A stretch of DNA of 64,000 nt from Nordella sp. HKS 07 (GTDB taxonomy: Bacteria > Pseudomonadota > Alphaproteobacteria > Rhizobiales > Aestuariivirgaceae), in assembly GCF_011046735.1 (NCBI RefSeq), contig NZ_CP049258.1:6900001-6964000 (forward strand), read 5' to 3'. A program made the translations under genes and the position numbers. Each line of letters starts with the position of its first letter. Within the stretch, counting starts at the first letter, position 1. The notes beneath the pieces were generated by a model. It ran no database searches and was not told the DNA's origin. It saw nothing but the letters and a program-made list of their open reading frames with translations. Shown here piece after piece: positions 8,370 to 16,839 of the stretch.

Positions 8370-9806
8370 TTATTTCTGGATCAAACCGGCTTCCGAAAGC
8401 AGGTTCTGCTGGAACTTCGCCACGTTATCGAGCGTCGTCTTGGCATCCTGCTTGCCGGTGATGGCGAGGTCGAACTGGTCCTGCTGCTGGGTGAGCAGCT
8501 CGAAGAACTGCGGCACATGCCACACGTCCTTCTGCCAGTCGAGGCTCGGCGCCCAGGCCCGGTTCCACGGACGATAGGTGACATAGTTCGGATCGCTATA
8601 GACCGACTTCATCGCCGACTGACCGCCCTTCGAGGCGTATTCGGTCTGCACTGGCTTCGACAGCCACCACTTCACGAAATCGACCGCTTCCTTGTTCTGC
8701 GTGTCGGTATTCCAGGTCATCAGAACGAAGGGCTGTCCGCCGATATTGTTCCAGCGGATCAGCTTGCCGTCGGCACCACGGGTGCCCGGCGCCTGGCCGA
8801 AGACCAGCTTGTCCGAGACCTTGGACGTTTCCGGGTTGAGCGAGGCTTCACCGAGGCCAATCCAGTCGACATTCAGGGCCACCTTGCCTTCCCGGAACAG
8901 CTCGTCGGACTTGAAGATGTCCATCGTGCCGGTCTTGGCGACGGGAGGCATATATTGGATGAGCTTCAGATAGTGGTCGAGAGCGGCCACCGCTTCCGGC
9001 GAATTGACCACGCCTTCTGCCTGGCCCTTGGGCGCCTGGGTCTCGTCCCAGATATTGGCGCCAGACTGCCAGATGAAGCCGTTGATCTGCATCGAGGAGA
9101 AGTCGTAGCCTTTGCCGGCCTGATAGGCGATGCCGTAGAAATCGTCATCGGCCGGCTTGCCGGCGAGATTTTCGCCCTTCTTGCGCTGGAAGAATTTGCC
9201 GATGTCCTCGAACATCTGCCAATCCAGATCATCGAGTTCTTCCCCGGTGCACGGCAGCTTCTTGTTGAACTTCGCCTGGAAGTTCTTCTGCTCCTCCTCG
9301 TTGCACAAGATATCCTTGCGCGCGAAGGTCACGAGCACATCGGGGAACTGCGGGAAGCCGTAGAAATTATCCGACTTGTGCGGATAGGTCGAATAGGCGT
9401 TGCGCACATTTACATGCATGTCGTCCATCGCCGCCTTCAGCGCCGGATCGGCATCGATCAGATCGTTGATCTTGCGGTAATAGCCGCCCTCGATGAAGGC
9501 GCCGAGCCACTGCGAATCCGACACCGCCATATTATATTTCTGCTCGCCCGAGGTGAGCGAGGCATTGACGCGGGTGTAGAAATCCGGCCACGGGATGAAG
9601 TCGATATCGAGCTTCACCGTATTGCCCGACGGCGCCTTGTACTGCTTGTCGAACATGTCCTTCATGATGCGGGTCGGCGGCCAGTCCGGCACCGCCATCT
9701 TCAGCACGATTTCCTCAGCCGTCGCCGGCGCCAGGAACGTGCCGCTCATTAAGGTCGCGACCGCGGCCGCGCCTGCGAAGGACGTCAACTTATACTGCCA
9801 ACTCAT
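8370..9806 (-). CDS. ABC importer periplasmic binding protein
   Basis: The 478-residue precursor belongs to the extracellular solute-binding proteins of carbohydrate ABC importers. A Sec signal peptide covers about residues 1-30, ending in APATA before EEIVLKMAV. The mature part has the two-lobe layout, including an FNKKLPC-type insert with two Cys residues (in DILCNEEE and LPCTGEE) that may form a disulfide. At about 450 mature residues it is longer than most family-1 binding proteins. The start has GGGAGGAAA upstream. It follows ATPase 1 and precedes both permeases. The ligand is not evident. Confidence 0.92.
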   Translation of the reverse strand: MSWQYKLTSFAGAAAVATLMSGTFLAPATAEEIVLKMAVPDWPPTRIMKDMFDKQYKAPSGNTVKLDIDFIPWPDFYTRVNASLTSGEQKYNMAVSDSQWLGAFIEGGYYRKINDLIDADPALKAAMDDMHVNVRNAYSTYPHKSDNFYGFPQFPDVLVTFARKDILCNEEEQKNFQAKFNKKLPCTGEELDDLDWQMFEDIGKFFQRKKGENLAGKPADDDFYGIAYQAGKGYDFSSMQINGFIWQSGANIWDETQAPKGQAEGVVNSPEAVAALDHYLKLIQYMPPVAKTGTMDIFKSDELFREGKVALNVDWIGLGEASLNPETSKVSDKLVFGQAPGTRGADGKLIRWNNIGGQPFVLMTWNTDTQNKEAVDFVKWWLSKPVQTEYASKGGQSAMKSVYSDPNYVTYRPWNRAWAPSLDWQKDVWHVPQFFELLTQQQDQFDLAITGKQDAKTTLDNVAKFQQNLLSEAGLIQK

Positions 9807-9824
9807 GTCCTGTTTCCTCCCTGA

Positions 9825-9860
9825 AGCATGATCCGGAAAATTGCGAAGTGGTTTTCCGGA
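9825..9860. repeat. Palindrome between ATPase 1 and the binding-protein gene
   Basis: A perfect 9-bp stem TCCGGAAAA/TTTTCCGGA (9832-9840 and 9852-9860) with an 11-base loop, preceded by GCATGA. It belongs to the same loose family as the element at 408-485. It lies in the 98-bp gap inside the importer operon, where it could act as an mRNA-stabilising or processing hairpin. Confidence 0.6.
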
Positions 9861-9904
9861 CAGACGTGTCTAGGCACTTCAACTTCCTTCGCGCCGGGAA
9901 AGTG

Positions 9905-10996
<1,092 letters not shown>

Positions 10997-11004
10997 GCGC
11001 TCCC

Positions 11005-11043
11005 TCACACAAAGAGAGTCGCACTGTGCCAATGATACTTCAT
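11005..11043 (-). other. Possible 12-residue leader ORF ahead of ATPase 1
   Basis: On the minus strand an ATG at 11043 is preceded by GGGAGGA at good spacing. It encodes MKYHWHSATLFV and stops at 11005-11007, 8 bases before GTG 10996. The strong ribosome site fits this ATG better than any start of the ATPase frame. It could be a leader that couples translation to the ATPase, or chance. No terminator/antiterminator pair was seen. Confidence 0.3.
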
Positions 11044-11098
11044 CGACGCAAATTCCTCCCGATTGCACGCTGTTTTCCGCGTTTTCAATAGATCAGAC

Positions 11099-11109
11099 TG
11101 GTAGTACCA
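11099..11109. promoter_or_regulatory. Putative GntR/FCD operator upstream of the importer operon
   Basis: TGGTAGTACCA is a perfect palindrome around one central base. The TGGT...ACCA pattern is typical of operators of FCD-type GntR regulators such as PdhR, UxuR and LldR. It lies just upstream of the importer operon's first gene. The FCD regulator at 13385-14122 in the divergent operon is the natural candidate to bind it. Confidence 0.5.
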
Positions 11110-11182
11110 AATTGATCTCAGCGCAAGACTTTCTGTTGGGACTGCAGTGCAAAACCGGTGCTGCACATGCGAATTCCGCTAC

Positions 11183-11211
11183 TTGCGATAAAAATCTCTC
11201 TGTTCTATGCG
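11183..11211 (+). promoter_or_regulatory. Possible promoter of the epimerase operon
   Basis: TTGCGA at 11183-11188 and TATGCG at 11206-11211 are 17 bases apart, a weak match to the housekeeping consensus. The operator-like palindrome at 11226-11238 would fall just after the transcription start, as expected for repression. Confidence 0.35.
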
Positions 11212-11225
11212 TAAATGAACATTAA

Positions 11226-11245
11226 TTGGTCGGACCAAAATGGTC
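11226..11245. promoter_or_regulatory. Putative GntR/FCD operator upstream of the epimerase gene
   Basis: TTGGTCGGACCAA at 11226-11238 is a perfect palindrome around one base, and GACCA-AAA-TGGTC (11233-11245) overlaps it as a second inverted repeat. Both match the TGGTCnGACCA type bound by FCD-family GntR regulators. It lies 34 bases before the start of the epimerase gene. Confidence 0.6.
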
Positions 11246-11271
11246 GATCCAGAAAAGCCAGGGAGGACTTC

Positions 11272-12159
11272 ATGCATCTGTCGACACATAACTGGATGCG
11301 CGCCGAACCGCTCGAGACGACTTTGGCCCGCATCAAGAAGTTTGGCTATGAAAGCATCGAGATCTCCGGCGAGCCCACCCAGTATAATGTGAACGACACG
11401 CGCAAGCTTCTCAAGCAATATGGCATTCGCTGCTGGGGCTCGGTTACTCTGACACTCGCCGACCGCAATCTGGCCGCCAAGGACGAAGGCCAGCGCGCCC
11501 GCACCGTCGACTACATGAAGAGCGTCATCACCATGGTGAGCGAGCTCGACGGCGAGATCATCACACTCGTCCCCGTCACCGTCGGCAAGATCCAGCCCGA
11601 TGGCACGCCTGAGGAAGAATGGCAGTGGCTCATCGAGGGCGTCACCGAATGCTACAATCACGGCAAGAAGAAGGGCGTGCGCATCGCCATCGAGCCGCTC
11701 AACCGCTTCGAGACTTACCTTCTCAACCGCGCCGATCAGGCGATCGCGCTCGCGGAAGCGATTGCGCCTGATTGCGGCGTGTGCATCGACGCCTTCCATC
11801 TCAATATCGAGGACGCCGACATGTATGCCTCGATCAGAAAGGCGGGCAAGCGTCTCTATGACTTCCATGTCGCCGACAACAACCGCATGGCGGCGGGCCA
11901 GGGCGCGCTCGACTGGAAGAAGATTGTCCAGACGCTCAAGGAGACCGGCTATGACGGGGCGCTCACCGTGGAATTCGTGGCGCCCGTTGACCGCACTCCC
12001 GCCTCGCAATATCCGAACGCCATCGAGAAGAACCCGGTCGATATCTCGCCGGAGCAGCTGAAGTTCATCCAGGATCACGGCTCGAGCCTGCTGAGCGAGG
12101 AGTTCTATTCGATGCTCGTGAAGAAATCGGCCGACACGATTCTGCCGTTGATCAAGTGA
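11272..12159 (+). CDS. Sugar epimerase/isomerase, xylose-isomerase-like TIM barrel
   Basis: The 295-residue protein is of the AP-endonuclease-2/D-tagatose 3-epimerase type. Likely metal ligands and catalytic residues are Glu141 (AIEPLNRFET), Asp173 and His176 (CIDAFHLNIE), His199 (YDFHVADNNR) and Glu234 (TVEFVAP). Members interconvert ketoses or related sugar derivatives in the cytosol with a divalent metal. The frame is open to 11215, but ATG 11272 follows GGGAGGA (11261-11267) and begins MHLSTHNWM as expected for the barrel's first strand. It is the first gene of an operon with the dehydratase and GntR genes, so it probably acts on the imported sugar. Confidence 0.87.
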   Translation: MHLSTHNWMRAEPLETTLARIKKFGYESIEISGEPTQYNVNDTRKLLKQYGIRCWGSVTLTLADRNLAAKDEGQRARTVDYMKSVITMVSELDGEIITLVPVTVGKIQPDGTPEEEWQWLIEGVTECYNHGKKKGVRIAIEPLNRFETYLLNRADQAIALAEAIAPDCGVCIDAFHLNIEDADMYASIRKAGKRLYDFHVADNNRMAAGQGALDWKKIVQTLKETGYDGALTVEFVAPVDRTPASQYPNAIEKNPVDISPEQLKFIQDHGSSLLSEEFYSMLVKKSADTILPLIK

Positions 12160-12215
12160 CCGGCCGGGTCGGGCTACCTCCGGGTAGTCCTGTCCGTACT
12201 GGCCGGGAGAACATG

Positions 12216-13388
12216 ATGAAGATCGAACGGATCGAAGCCACCTGGGTGTCCATCCCCATCGCCGCCGAGCGTCAGCATAAGAGCGACTTCGGCCAGATCC
12301 GGACATTCGACGCGGCGATCGTGCGCATCGATACCGACACCGGCATCACCGGTTGGGGCGAAGGCAAGAACGCCGCCGGCAGTGCGGGCACCTATGCGGC
12401 CCTCGTCACCCTCATCAACAAGGAATTCGCCCCGCGCCTCGTCGGCCGCGACGCCCGTGATATCTCCGTCATCTGGGACTCGCTCTACAACGGCGTACGC
12501 GCCCATCACGCGACAGCGCGTGGCCATGCAATGCCGGACATGGCGCGCCGCGGCCAGACCATTGCCGCGATCAGCGCCATCGACATCGCCTTGTGGGACA
12601 TTGCCGGTAAGTCGCTGGATGTGCCGGTATGGCGCCTCCTCGGCGGGCGCAAGTCGGAAAGCATGCCGGCCTATGCCTCGGGCGGCTGGGCGGATGCGAA
12701 AACAATTGGCGCCCAGCTCGCGGGCTATGTGCAGCAAGGCGGCTTCAAGGCAGTGAAGATGCGGGTGGGCGCCATGGACGGTGCGCCCCATGTCAGCGCC
12801 GATCGCGTCAAGGCGGCGCGTCTGGCGCTCGGGCCCGATATCGAGATCATGGTCGATTCACACGGCACCTTCACAGTGGCCGAGGCCAAGCGCTTCGCCC
12901 ATCTCGTGCGCGACTGCAATCTCGCCTGGTTCGAGGAGCCGGTGACCGCCGACGACAAGACCGGCATCGCCGAGGTGCGCGCCGCCTCCATGATCCCGAT
13001 CGCCGCCGGCGAGAGCGAGTTCACCCGGTTCGACTTCCGCGATCTCATCACCCACCGCGCCGTCGACATATTGCAGCCGGATCTGGCGATCTGCGGCGGC
13101 ATCACCGAGGCGCGCCGCATCGATGCGCTCGCCACCTCCTTCAATCTGAGGCTCGCCCCGCATCTCTGGGCCGGGGCGCCCGCCTTCTTCGCCGGCCTGC
13201 ACCTCGCCGCGGCTAGCCCGTCGAGCTATATTCTCGAATATTCCCTGGGCGCCAACCCGATGCTGCATGATCTCATCGAGGAAGACGTGCGCGTCACGGA
13301 CGGCATGATCGCCATTCCCGACCGGCCGGGCCTCGGCATCACGGTGCGCGAAGACATGCTGGCCTCCCATGCGGTGAAACTGCAATGA
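12216..13388 (+). CDS. Enolase-superfamily sugar-acid dehydratase (mandelate racemase subgroup)
   Basis: From ATG 12216 the product has 390 residues, with a capping domain up to about 130 followed by a TIM barrel. Metal ligands are Asp214 (MVDSHG), Glu240 (WFEEP) and Glu266 (AGESEF). Asp289 and His316 (APHLW) form the His-Asp dyad of the mandelate racemase subgroup. The second-strand motif is Lys181-Met-Arg183, where KxK is usual. Most such proteins dehydrate sugar acids to 2-keto-3-deoxy acids. An ATG three bases upstream is possible, but GGGAGA spacing favours 12216. Its stop overlaps the GntR start by 4 bases. The substrate is unknown. Confidence 0.88.
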   Translation: MKIERIEATWVSIPIAAERQHKSDFGQIRTFDAAIVRIDTDTGITGWGEGKNAAGSAGTYAALVTLINKEFAPRLVGRDARDISVIWDSLYNGVRAHHATARGHAMPDMARRGQTIAAISAIDIALWDIAGKSLDVPVWRLLGGRKSESMPAYASGGWADAKTIGAQLAGYVQQGGFKAVKMRVGAMDGAPHVSADRVKAARLALGPDIEIMVDSHGTFTVAEAKRFAHLVRDCNLAWFEEPVTADDKTGIAEVRAASMIPIAAGESEFTRFDFRDLITHRAVDILQPDLAICGGITEARRIDALATSFNLRLAPHLWAGAPAFFAGLHLAAASPSSYILEYSLGANPMLHDLIEEDVRVTDGMIAIPDRPGLGITVREDMLASHAVKLQ

Positions 13389-14122
13389 ACGAACACCGCG
13401 ATCTCGTCTCTGAACTGGCGTTGTTCTTCCTGCAGCGCAAATACGAGCCCGGTGAGCGCGTGCCCTCCGAGCGCGAGCTCGCCGAGCGTTTCAAGGCCGG
13501 GCGTGGCCTCGTCCGCGAGGCGCTCGCTTATCTCGAGGCCTTGCGCGTCATCGATCGGAAGGCCAAGTCCGGCGTCTATATGTCGAACGACTCGGCGAGC
13601 GTCGAGGCCCTCGCTCTGTTCGCGCAGATCGGCGTGCCGCTGCAGGCCGACGAGGTGAAGCAATCCAACGAGATGCGGCGCATCCACGAGATCACCGCGG
13701 TGAGGCTCGCCTGCGAGCGCGCCACGCTTGAGAATTTCGACCGCATGCGCGCCGTGCTCGCCACCTCGATGAAGCGCATCGACGCCGGCGAGCCGATCGA
13801 CCTTGAGGACCGCGACTTCCATCTCGAGATCATCAACGCCACCCAGAACAATGTGTTCTACCGCATCGTGCGCATCTTCTATCTGATGACCGCGGAGCGC
13901 CGCCGCATCTATTTCCAGCGCCCCGAGCGCTGCCGCGAGTCCCACAACGAGCATATCCGCATCTTCGAGGCGATCGCCCGGCGCGATGCGGTGGAGGCCA
14001 TGGGCCTGATGGACGCGCATCTGAAAGGCGTCGAAAGCTACTGGACCGGTCTGCTCGACAAGCCGCAGACGCCCGAGAAGCAGCAGCCGGAAGCAGCCTG
14101 GCTCAGGCATATTTCGAGCTGA
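13385..14122 (+). CDS. GntR-family transcriptional regulator, FCD subfamily
   Basis: The 245-residue protein has an N-terminal winged helix (PSERELAERF, then GLVREALAYLEALRVI at about 27-56) and a helical FCD ligand domain. Metal-site residues are seen in DRDFHLEI, ESHNEHIRIFEAI and MDAHL. Such regulators are usually repressors released by a sugar acid or other carboxylate. It starts within the stop of the dehydratase gene (ATGA), so it is co-transcribed with the pathway. TGGTC-type palindromes at 11099 and 11226 are likely targets and would control both divergent operons. Confidence 0.9.
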   Translation: MNEHRDLVSELALFFLQRKYEPGERVPSERELAERFKAGRGLVREALAYLEALRVIDRKAKSGVYMSNDSASVEALALFAQIGVPLQADEVKQSNEMRRIHEITAVRLACERATLENFDRMRAVLATSMKRIDAGEPIDLEDRDFHLEIINATQNNVFYRIVRIFYLMTAERRRIYFQRPERCRESHNEHIRIFEAIARRDAVEAMGLMDAHLKGVESYWTGLLDKPQTPEKQQPEAAWLRHISS

Positions 14123-14160
14123 TGAAAACAACCGTCATCCCGGCGAAAGCCCCCCGTCCT

Positions 14161-14211
14161 TCCCCTTCTCCCGCTTGCGGGAGAAGGTGGCCGAAGGCCG
14201 GATGAGGGTGT
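14161..14211. repeat. RIME-like palindromic repeat, copy C
   Basis: Identical over 51 bases to 2211-2261, with the hairpins TTCTCCCGC/GCGGGAGAA and GGCCGAAGGCC. It is between the GntR gene and the 2-hydroxyacid dehydrogenase gene on the same strand and may separate their transcripts. A short GTCATCCCGGCGAAAGC run precedes it. Confidence 0.8.
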
Positions 14212-14259
14212 TGGCGCAAAGTGGAGAGGGCCCACAATCATGTTGACGCGAACTTGACC

Positions 14260-15231
14260 ATGCCCATCGTCTACTCGACCCACCCCTTGCATTCCAACGC
14301 CGCGCGCCTGCTCGACGGCCATGCCGATCTCGTCATCGCCTCCGACCTGACGCCCGAAACCCTTGCCCGCGAGGCCCAGGCCGCCGACATCGTTATCGTA
14401 CGCGCCAATCTGCCGGACGCCCTCTTCGCCGGCGCCACTAAACTCAAGGCCGCCATCCGCCATGGCGCCGGGCTCGACATGATCCCCGTCGAGGCGGCGA
14501 CCGCCGCCGGCGTGCTCGTCGCCAATGTGCCGGGCGTCAATGCCCGCTCGGTCGCCGAGCATGTGGTCTTCGTCGCTCTGGCGCTGGCCCGGCGTTTCCG
14601 CGCCATCGATGGCGACCTGCGCCGCAAGGGCTGGCTCGCCGGCCGCGCACATTCCCTGAGTGCCCGCGAGCTCGACGGCGCCACGATGGGCATCATCGGG
14701 ATGGGTCATCTCGGCAAGGCGATCGCCGGTATCGCCTCGGCCGGCTTCGGCATGCGCGTCTTAGGCCACACCAGGCGCAACACCGGTTTCCCGCCAAGCG
14801 TCGAGCCTGTCACCCGCGACGAGCTCTTGCAGCGGAGCGACCATGTCGTGCTCGCCTGCCCGCTGTCGCCCGAGACGCGCGGCATGATCGGCACCCGCGA
14901 GCTGGCGCTGATGCCCAAGGGCGGCTTCCTCATCAATGTCGCGCGCGGCGCCGTGACGGTGGAGGACGATGTCGTCACAGCACTCAAGAGCGGCCATCTG
15001 GGCGGTGCGGCCATCGACGTCTTCGCCGAACAGCCATTGGCCGCCGATCATCCCTTCTTCAGTTTCGACAATGTCATCCTCACCCCCCATCTCGCCGGCA
15101 TCACCGAGGAGAGCATGGAGCGCATGGGAATCGGCGCGGTCGAGGAGACCTTGCGCGTCCTCAAAGGCGACCTGCCGGTCAATCTGGTCAACCCGTCGGT
15201 CGTGGCGCAGTATCGGGGACGATTTTCTTAG
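14260..15231 (+). CDS. D-isomer-specific 2-hydroxyacid dehydrogenase
   Basis: The 323-residue protein is a NAD(P)-dependent D-2-hydroxyacid dehydrogenase related to phosphoglycerate, glyoxylate and hydroxypyruvate reductases. The dinucleotide motif is GMGHLGKA at about residue 147. The catalytic set is Arg in VARGAV, Glu in FAEQPL and His in TPHLAG. ATG 14260 (MPIVYSTHP) matches the family start, although its ribosome site is weak. GTG 14221 with GGAGAGGG downstream is less convincing. It stands 137 bp after the GntR gene on the same strand and could reduce a product of the sugar-acid pathway. Confidence 0.85.
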   Translation: MPIVYSTHPLHSNAARLLDGHADLVIASDLTPETLAREAQAADIVIVRANLPDALFAGATKLKAAIRHGAGLDMIPVEAATAAGVLVANVPGVNARSVAEHVVFVALALARRFRAIDGDLRRKGWLAGRAHSLSARELDGATMGIIGMGHLGKAIAGIASAGFGMRVLGHTRRNTGFPPSVEPVTRDELLQRSDHVVLACPLSPETRGMIGTRELALMPKGGFLINVARGAVTVEDDVVTALKSGHLGGAAIDVFAEQPLAADHPFFSFDNVILTPHLAGITEESMERMGIGAVEETLRVLKGDLPVNLVNPSVVAQYRGRFS

Positions 15232-15281
15232 ACCGGTCCCGGCTTGCGGCGACGGGCTTCGAGGGCGGTCTTCCTTTCCCG

Positions 15282-16448
15282 TCAGCCAGGGATTTTAATG
15301 CGGCGCGTCACTTGGCCGTTGCTCTCCCAGTAAGTTTTCTTCTTAGCGATCCACGGATCGTCCATCGCAGGTTGGATTTGTCCCGACTCGTCGATGGCGC
15401 GCGAGGTCACCGTATGCTCGCCTGATGCAGGTGCGGGCCAATCAAGATACCAGATCTTCCAGGCGAATTTTCCCTTGTCACCGTCATCGATGGTTGCGTT
15501 CAGCCACGGCCCATCGTCGATCTTTACCTCGACCTTGCCGATTGGCGCACCCCAGGCCGCGCCAGTGATCCGGTAGCTATTGTCTTTCCGGCTGACCTTT
15601 GCTGGCGCAGACTTTAGCAGGGCGGGGCCGACGGAGGTTTCGGCCCACACGGTTTCGCCATTGTGATCCTCCTCACGGATAGTGACATAGTCGCGCCCCA
15701 TAAGCTTGCTCTCGAAACGTCTGTCGCGGACCTCAATGCGTTTCAGCCACTTGACGTTCGCGATGCCATACCATCCGGGGGCGATGAGCCGCAACGGGAA
15801 GCCATTCGGCGCCGGTAGTTCCACTCCGTTCATTTCGTAGCAGAGAATATTGTTTGGATTCATCGCATCCGTAAGCGACATGCTTCGGGCGAAATTCTGA
15901 TGCATTTTTACATCGCGAATATCGTCCTTGAGCACGATGTCCCCGGCGTCGGTGCCCCAGAAAATCACCTCGATGCCGTTTTTCATCACTCCCGCCTCTG
16001 CGAGAAGGTCGGCGAGCGGCGTTCCCGTCCAGCGGGCGTTGCCGATGCCTCCGGTAAAGAACGGGAAGCCATGATTGCCAGAACATTCGATGGTAAATGT
16101 AACGTTCTGACGCGGCCGCGTCTTCAGCTCGGCTAGCGTCAGCGCCATAGGCTTTTTCACCAGGCCATCGATCTCCAATTTCCAGTTACTGACGTCGATG
16201 ACCGGCCGGTCGAAATGCGCGATGCTGAAGAATTTGTCATTGGGCGTGACCCACGAATCCAAATCCTCCCAGACAAGCTGATTTTTTATTACCTCCGGAA
16301 CGGGGTTGGCCGCAGGTTGATCGAGCCATGGAATTACTGTCTCGTCCGGACGGCTAGGAAAGGCGTGGGCGAAGCGCGACTGGAAAACTGCCAGGGCGGC
16401 GAGGGCCGCACTACCTTTGATGAAGTCTCTCCGTGGTATATGGAACAT
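15282..16448 (-). CDS. Sulfite-oxidase-like molybdopterin enzyme, Tat-exported
   Basis: The 388-residue precursor starts with a twin-arginine signal (RRDFIKG, then an Ala-rich core ending near AHA at 27-29). The molybdopterin domain has Cys122 in TIECSGNHG, the expected molybdenum ligand. From about residue 285 a Mo-co dimerisation-type domain follows (ITGAAWGAPIGKVEVKIDDG). Length and layout fit SorA-type sulfite dehydrogenases better than the shorter MsrP. No cytochrome subunit gene is adjacent. The gene is visibly richer in A and T than its neighbours, which hints at transfer. GGAGGTGG precedes the start. Confidence 0.85.
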   Translation of the reverse strand: MFHIPRRDFIKGSAALAALAVFQSRFAHAFPSRPDETVIPWLDQPAANPVPEVIKNQLVWEDLDSWVTPNDKFFSIAHFDRPVIDVSNWKLEIDGLVKKPMALTLAELKTRPRQNVTFTIECSGNHGFPFFTGGIGNARWTGTPLADLLAEAGVMKNGIEVIFWGTDAGDIVLKDDIRDVKMHQNFARSMSLTDAMNPNNILCYEMNGVELPAPNGFPLRLIAPGWYGIANVKWLKRIEVRDRRFESKLMGRDYVTIREEDHNGETVWAETSVGPALLKSAPAKVSRKDNSYRITGAAWGAPIGKVEVKIDDGPWLNATIDDGDKGKFAWKIWYLDWPAPASGEHTVTSRAIDESGQIQPAMDDPWIAKKKTYWESNGQVTRRIKIPG

Positions 16449-16839
16449 ATTGCCACCTCCATTGGGACTTGGACGTCATTCCCTTGGCAATAGTCGCGAC
16501 CCAAAGCGCTAATCGCCATTGGGGCCCCACAAGGTCAATCCAACACCCTTTCCTGGGGAAAGGCAATGCAGGCCCGCTCCGGCGGGTGACCGGCGGTGAA
16601 GCCACGTCGGAATGGAGCGATGAAAAACGGTAGGTGTCGGATGCACGGCAGCAAGAGCGGGATCATGATCCGTGGTCAATCCAGTTTTTGGTTTGACGCG
16701 AGCCCCTTGCATACGTGGCCGCGTTGAGGCGATGTTGTCGCCCGGGCAGAACAGGACCGGCGCAAATCACCTGTAGTTCCCTGTTCTTCCCTGTATTTCC
16801 CTGTTCTTTCTCCTGTATTTTGGGAAAAAGAACAGGGAT
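16449..16839. other. Non-coding stretch of 390 bp with hairpins
   Basis: No convincing gene lies between the molybdoenzyme and the oxidoreductase. The molybdoenzyme promoter must be at its left end. Features include a perfect hairpin CCTTTCC/GGAAAGG (16548-16564), a GC-rich run with inverted arms around 16573-16610, and the ACAGGGA array at 16777-16838. Short frames over it show no protein-like composition. It may be the scar of a mobile element or a structured RNA, which the sequence alone does not decide. Confidence 0.4.
16777..16838. repeat. 10-bp-spaced TTCCCTGT array with a hairpin
   Basis: TTCCCTGT occurs at 16777, 16787 and 16797, exactly one helical turn apart. The last copy also forms a 12-bp perfect stem TCCCTGTTCTTT/AAAGAACAGGGA (16798-16809 and 16827-16838). 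The array starts 2 bases beyond the stop codon of the Gfo/Idh gene. Similar ACAGGGA runs are familiar from Rhizobiales intergenic regions. Function is unknown. Confidence 0.6.

Noticed and set aside
11179-12306. 375-residue minus-strand frame over the epimerase gene
   Set aside because: It is antisense to a gene with conserved metal ligands and has no recognisable motif.
14221-14259. GTG 14221 as the start of the 2-hydroxyacid dehydrogenase
   Set aside because: The 13 extra residues are not family-like, and ATG 14260 gives the expected first strand.
16509-16712. 67-residue minus-strand frame and a group II intron-like look of the GC-rich run
   Set aside because: No reverse transcriptase or intron domain V could be recognised, so the resemblance is too weak to call.
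16777-16838. CRISPR array
   Set aside because: The repeats are 8 bp with 2-bp gaps and no spacers, and no cas gene is present in the window.
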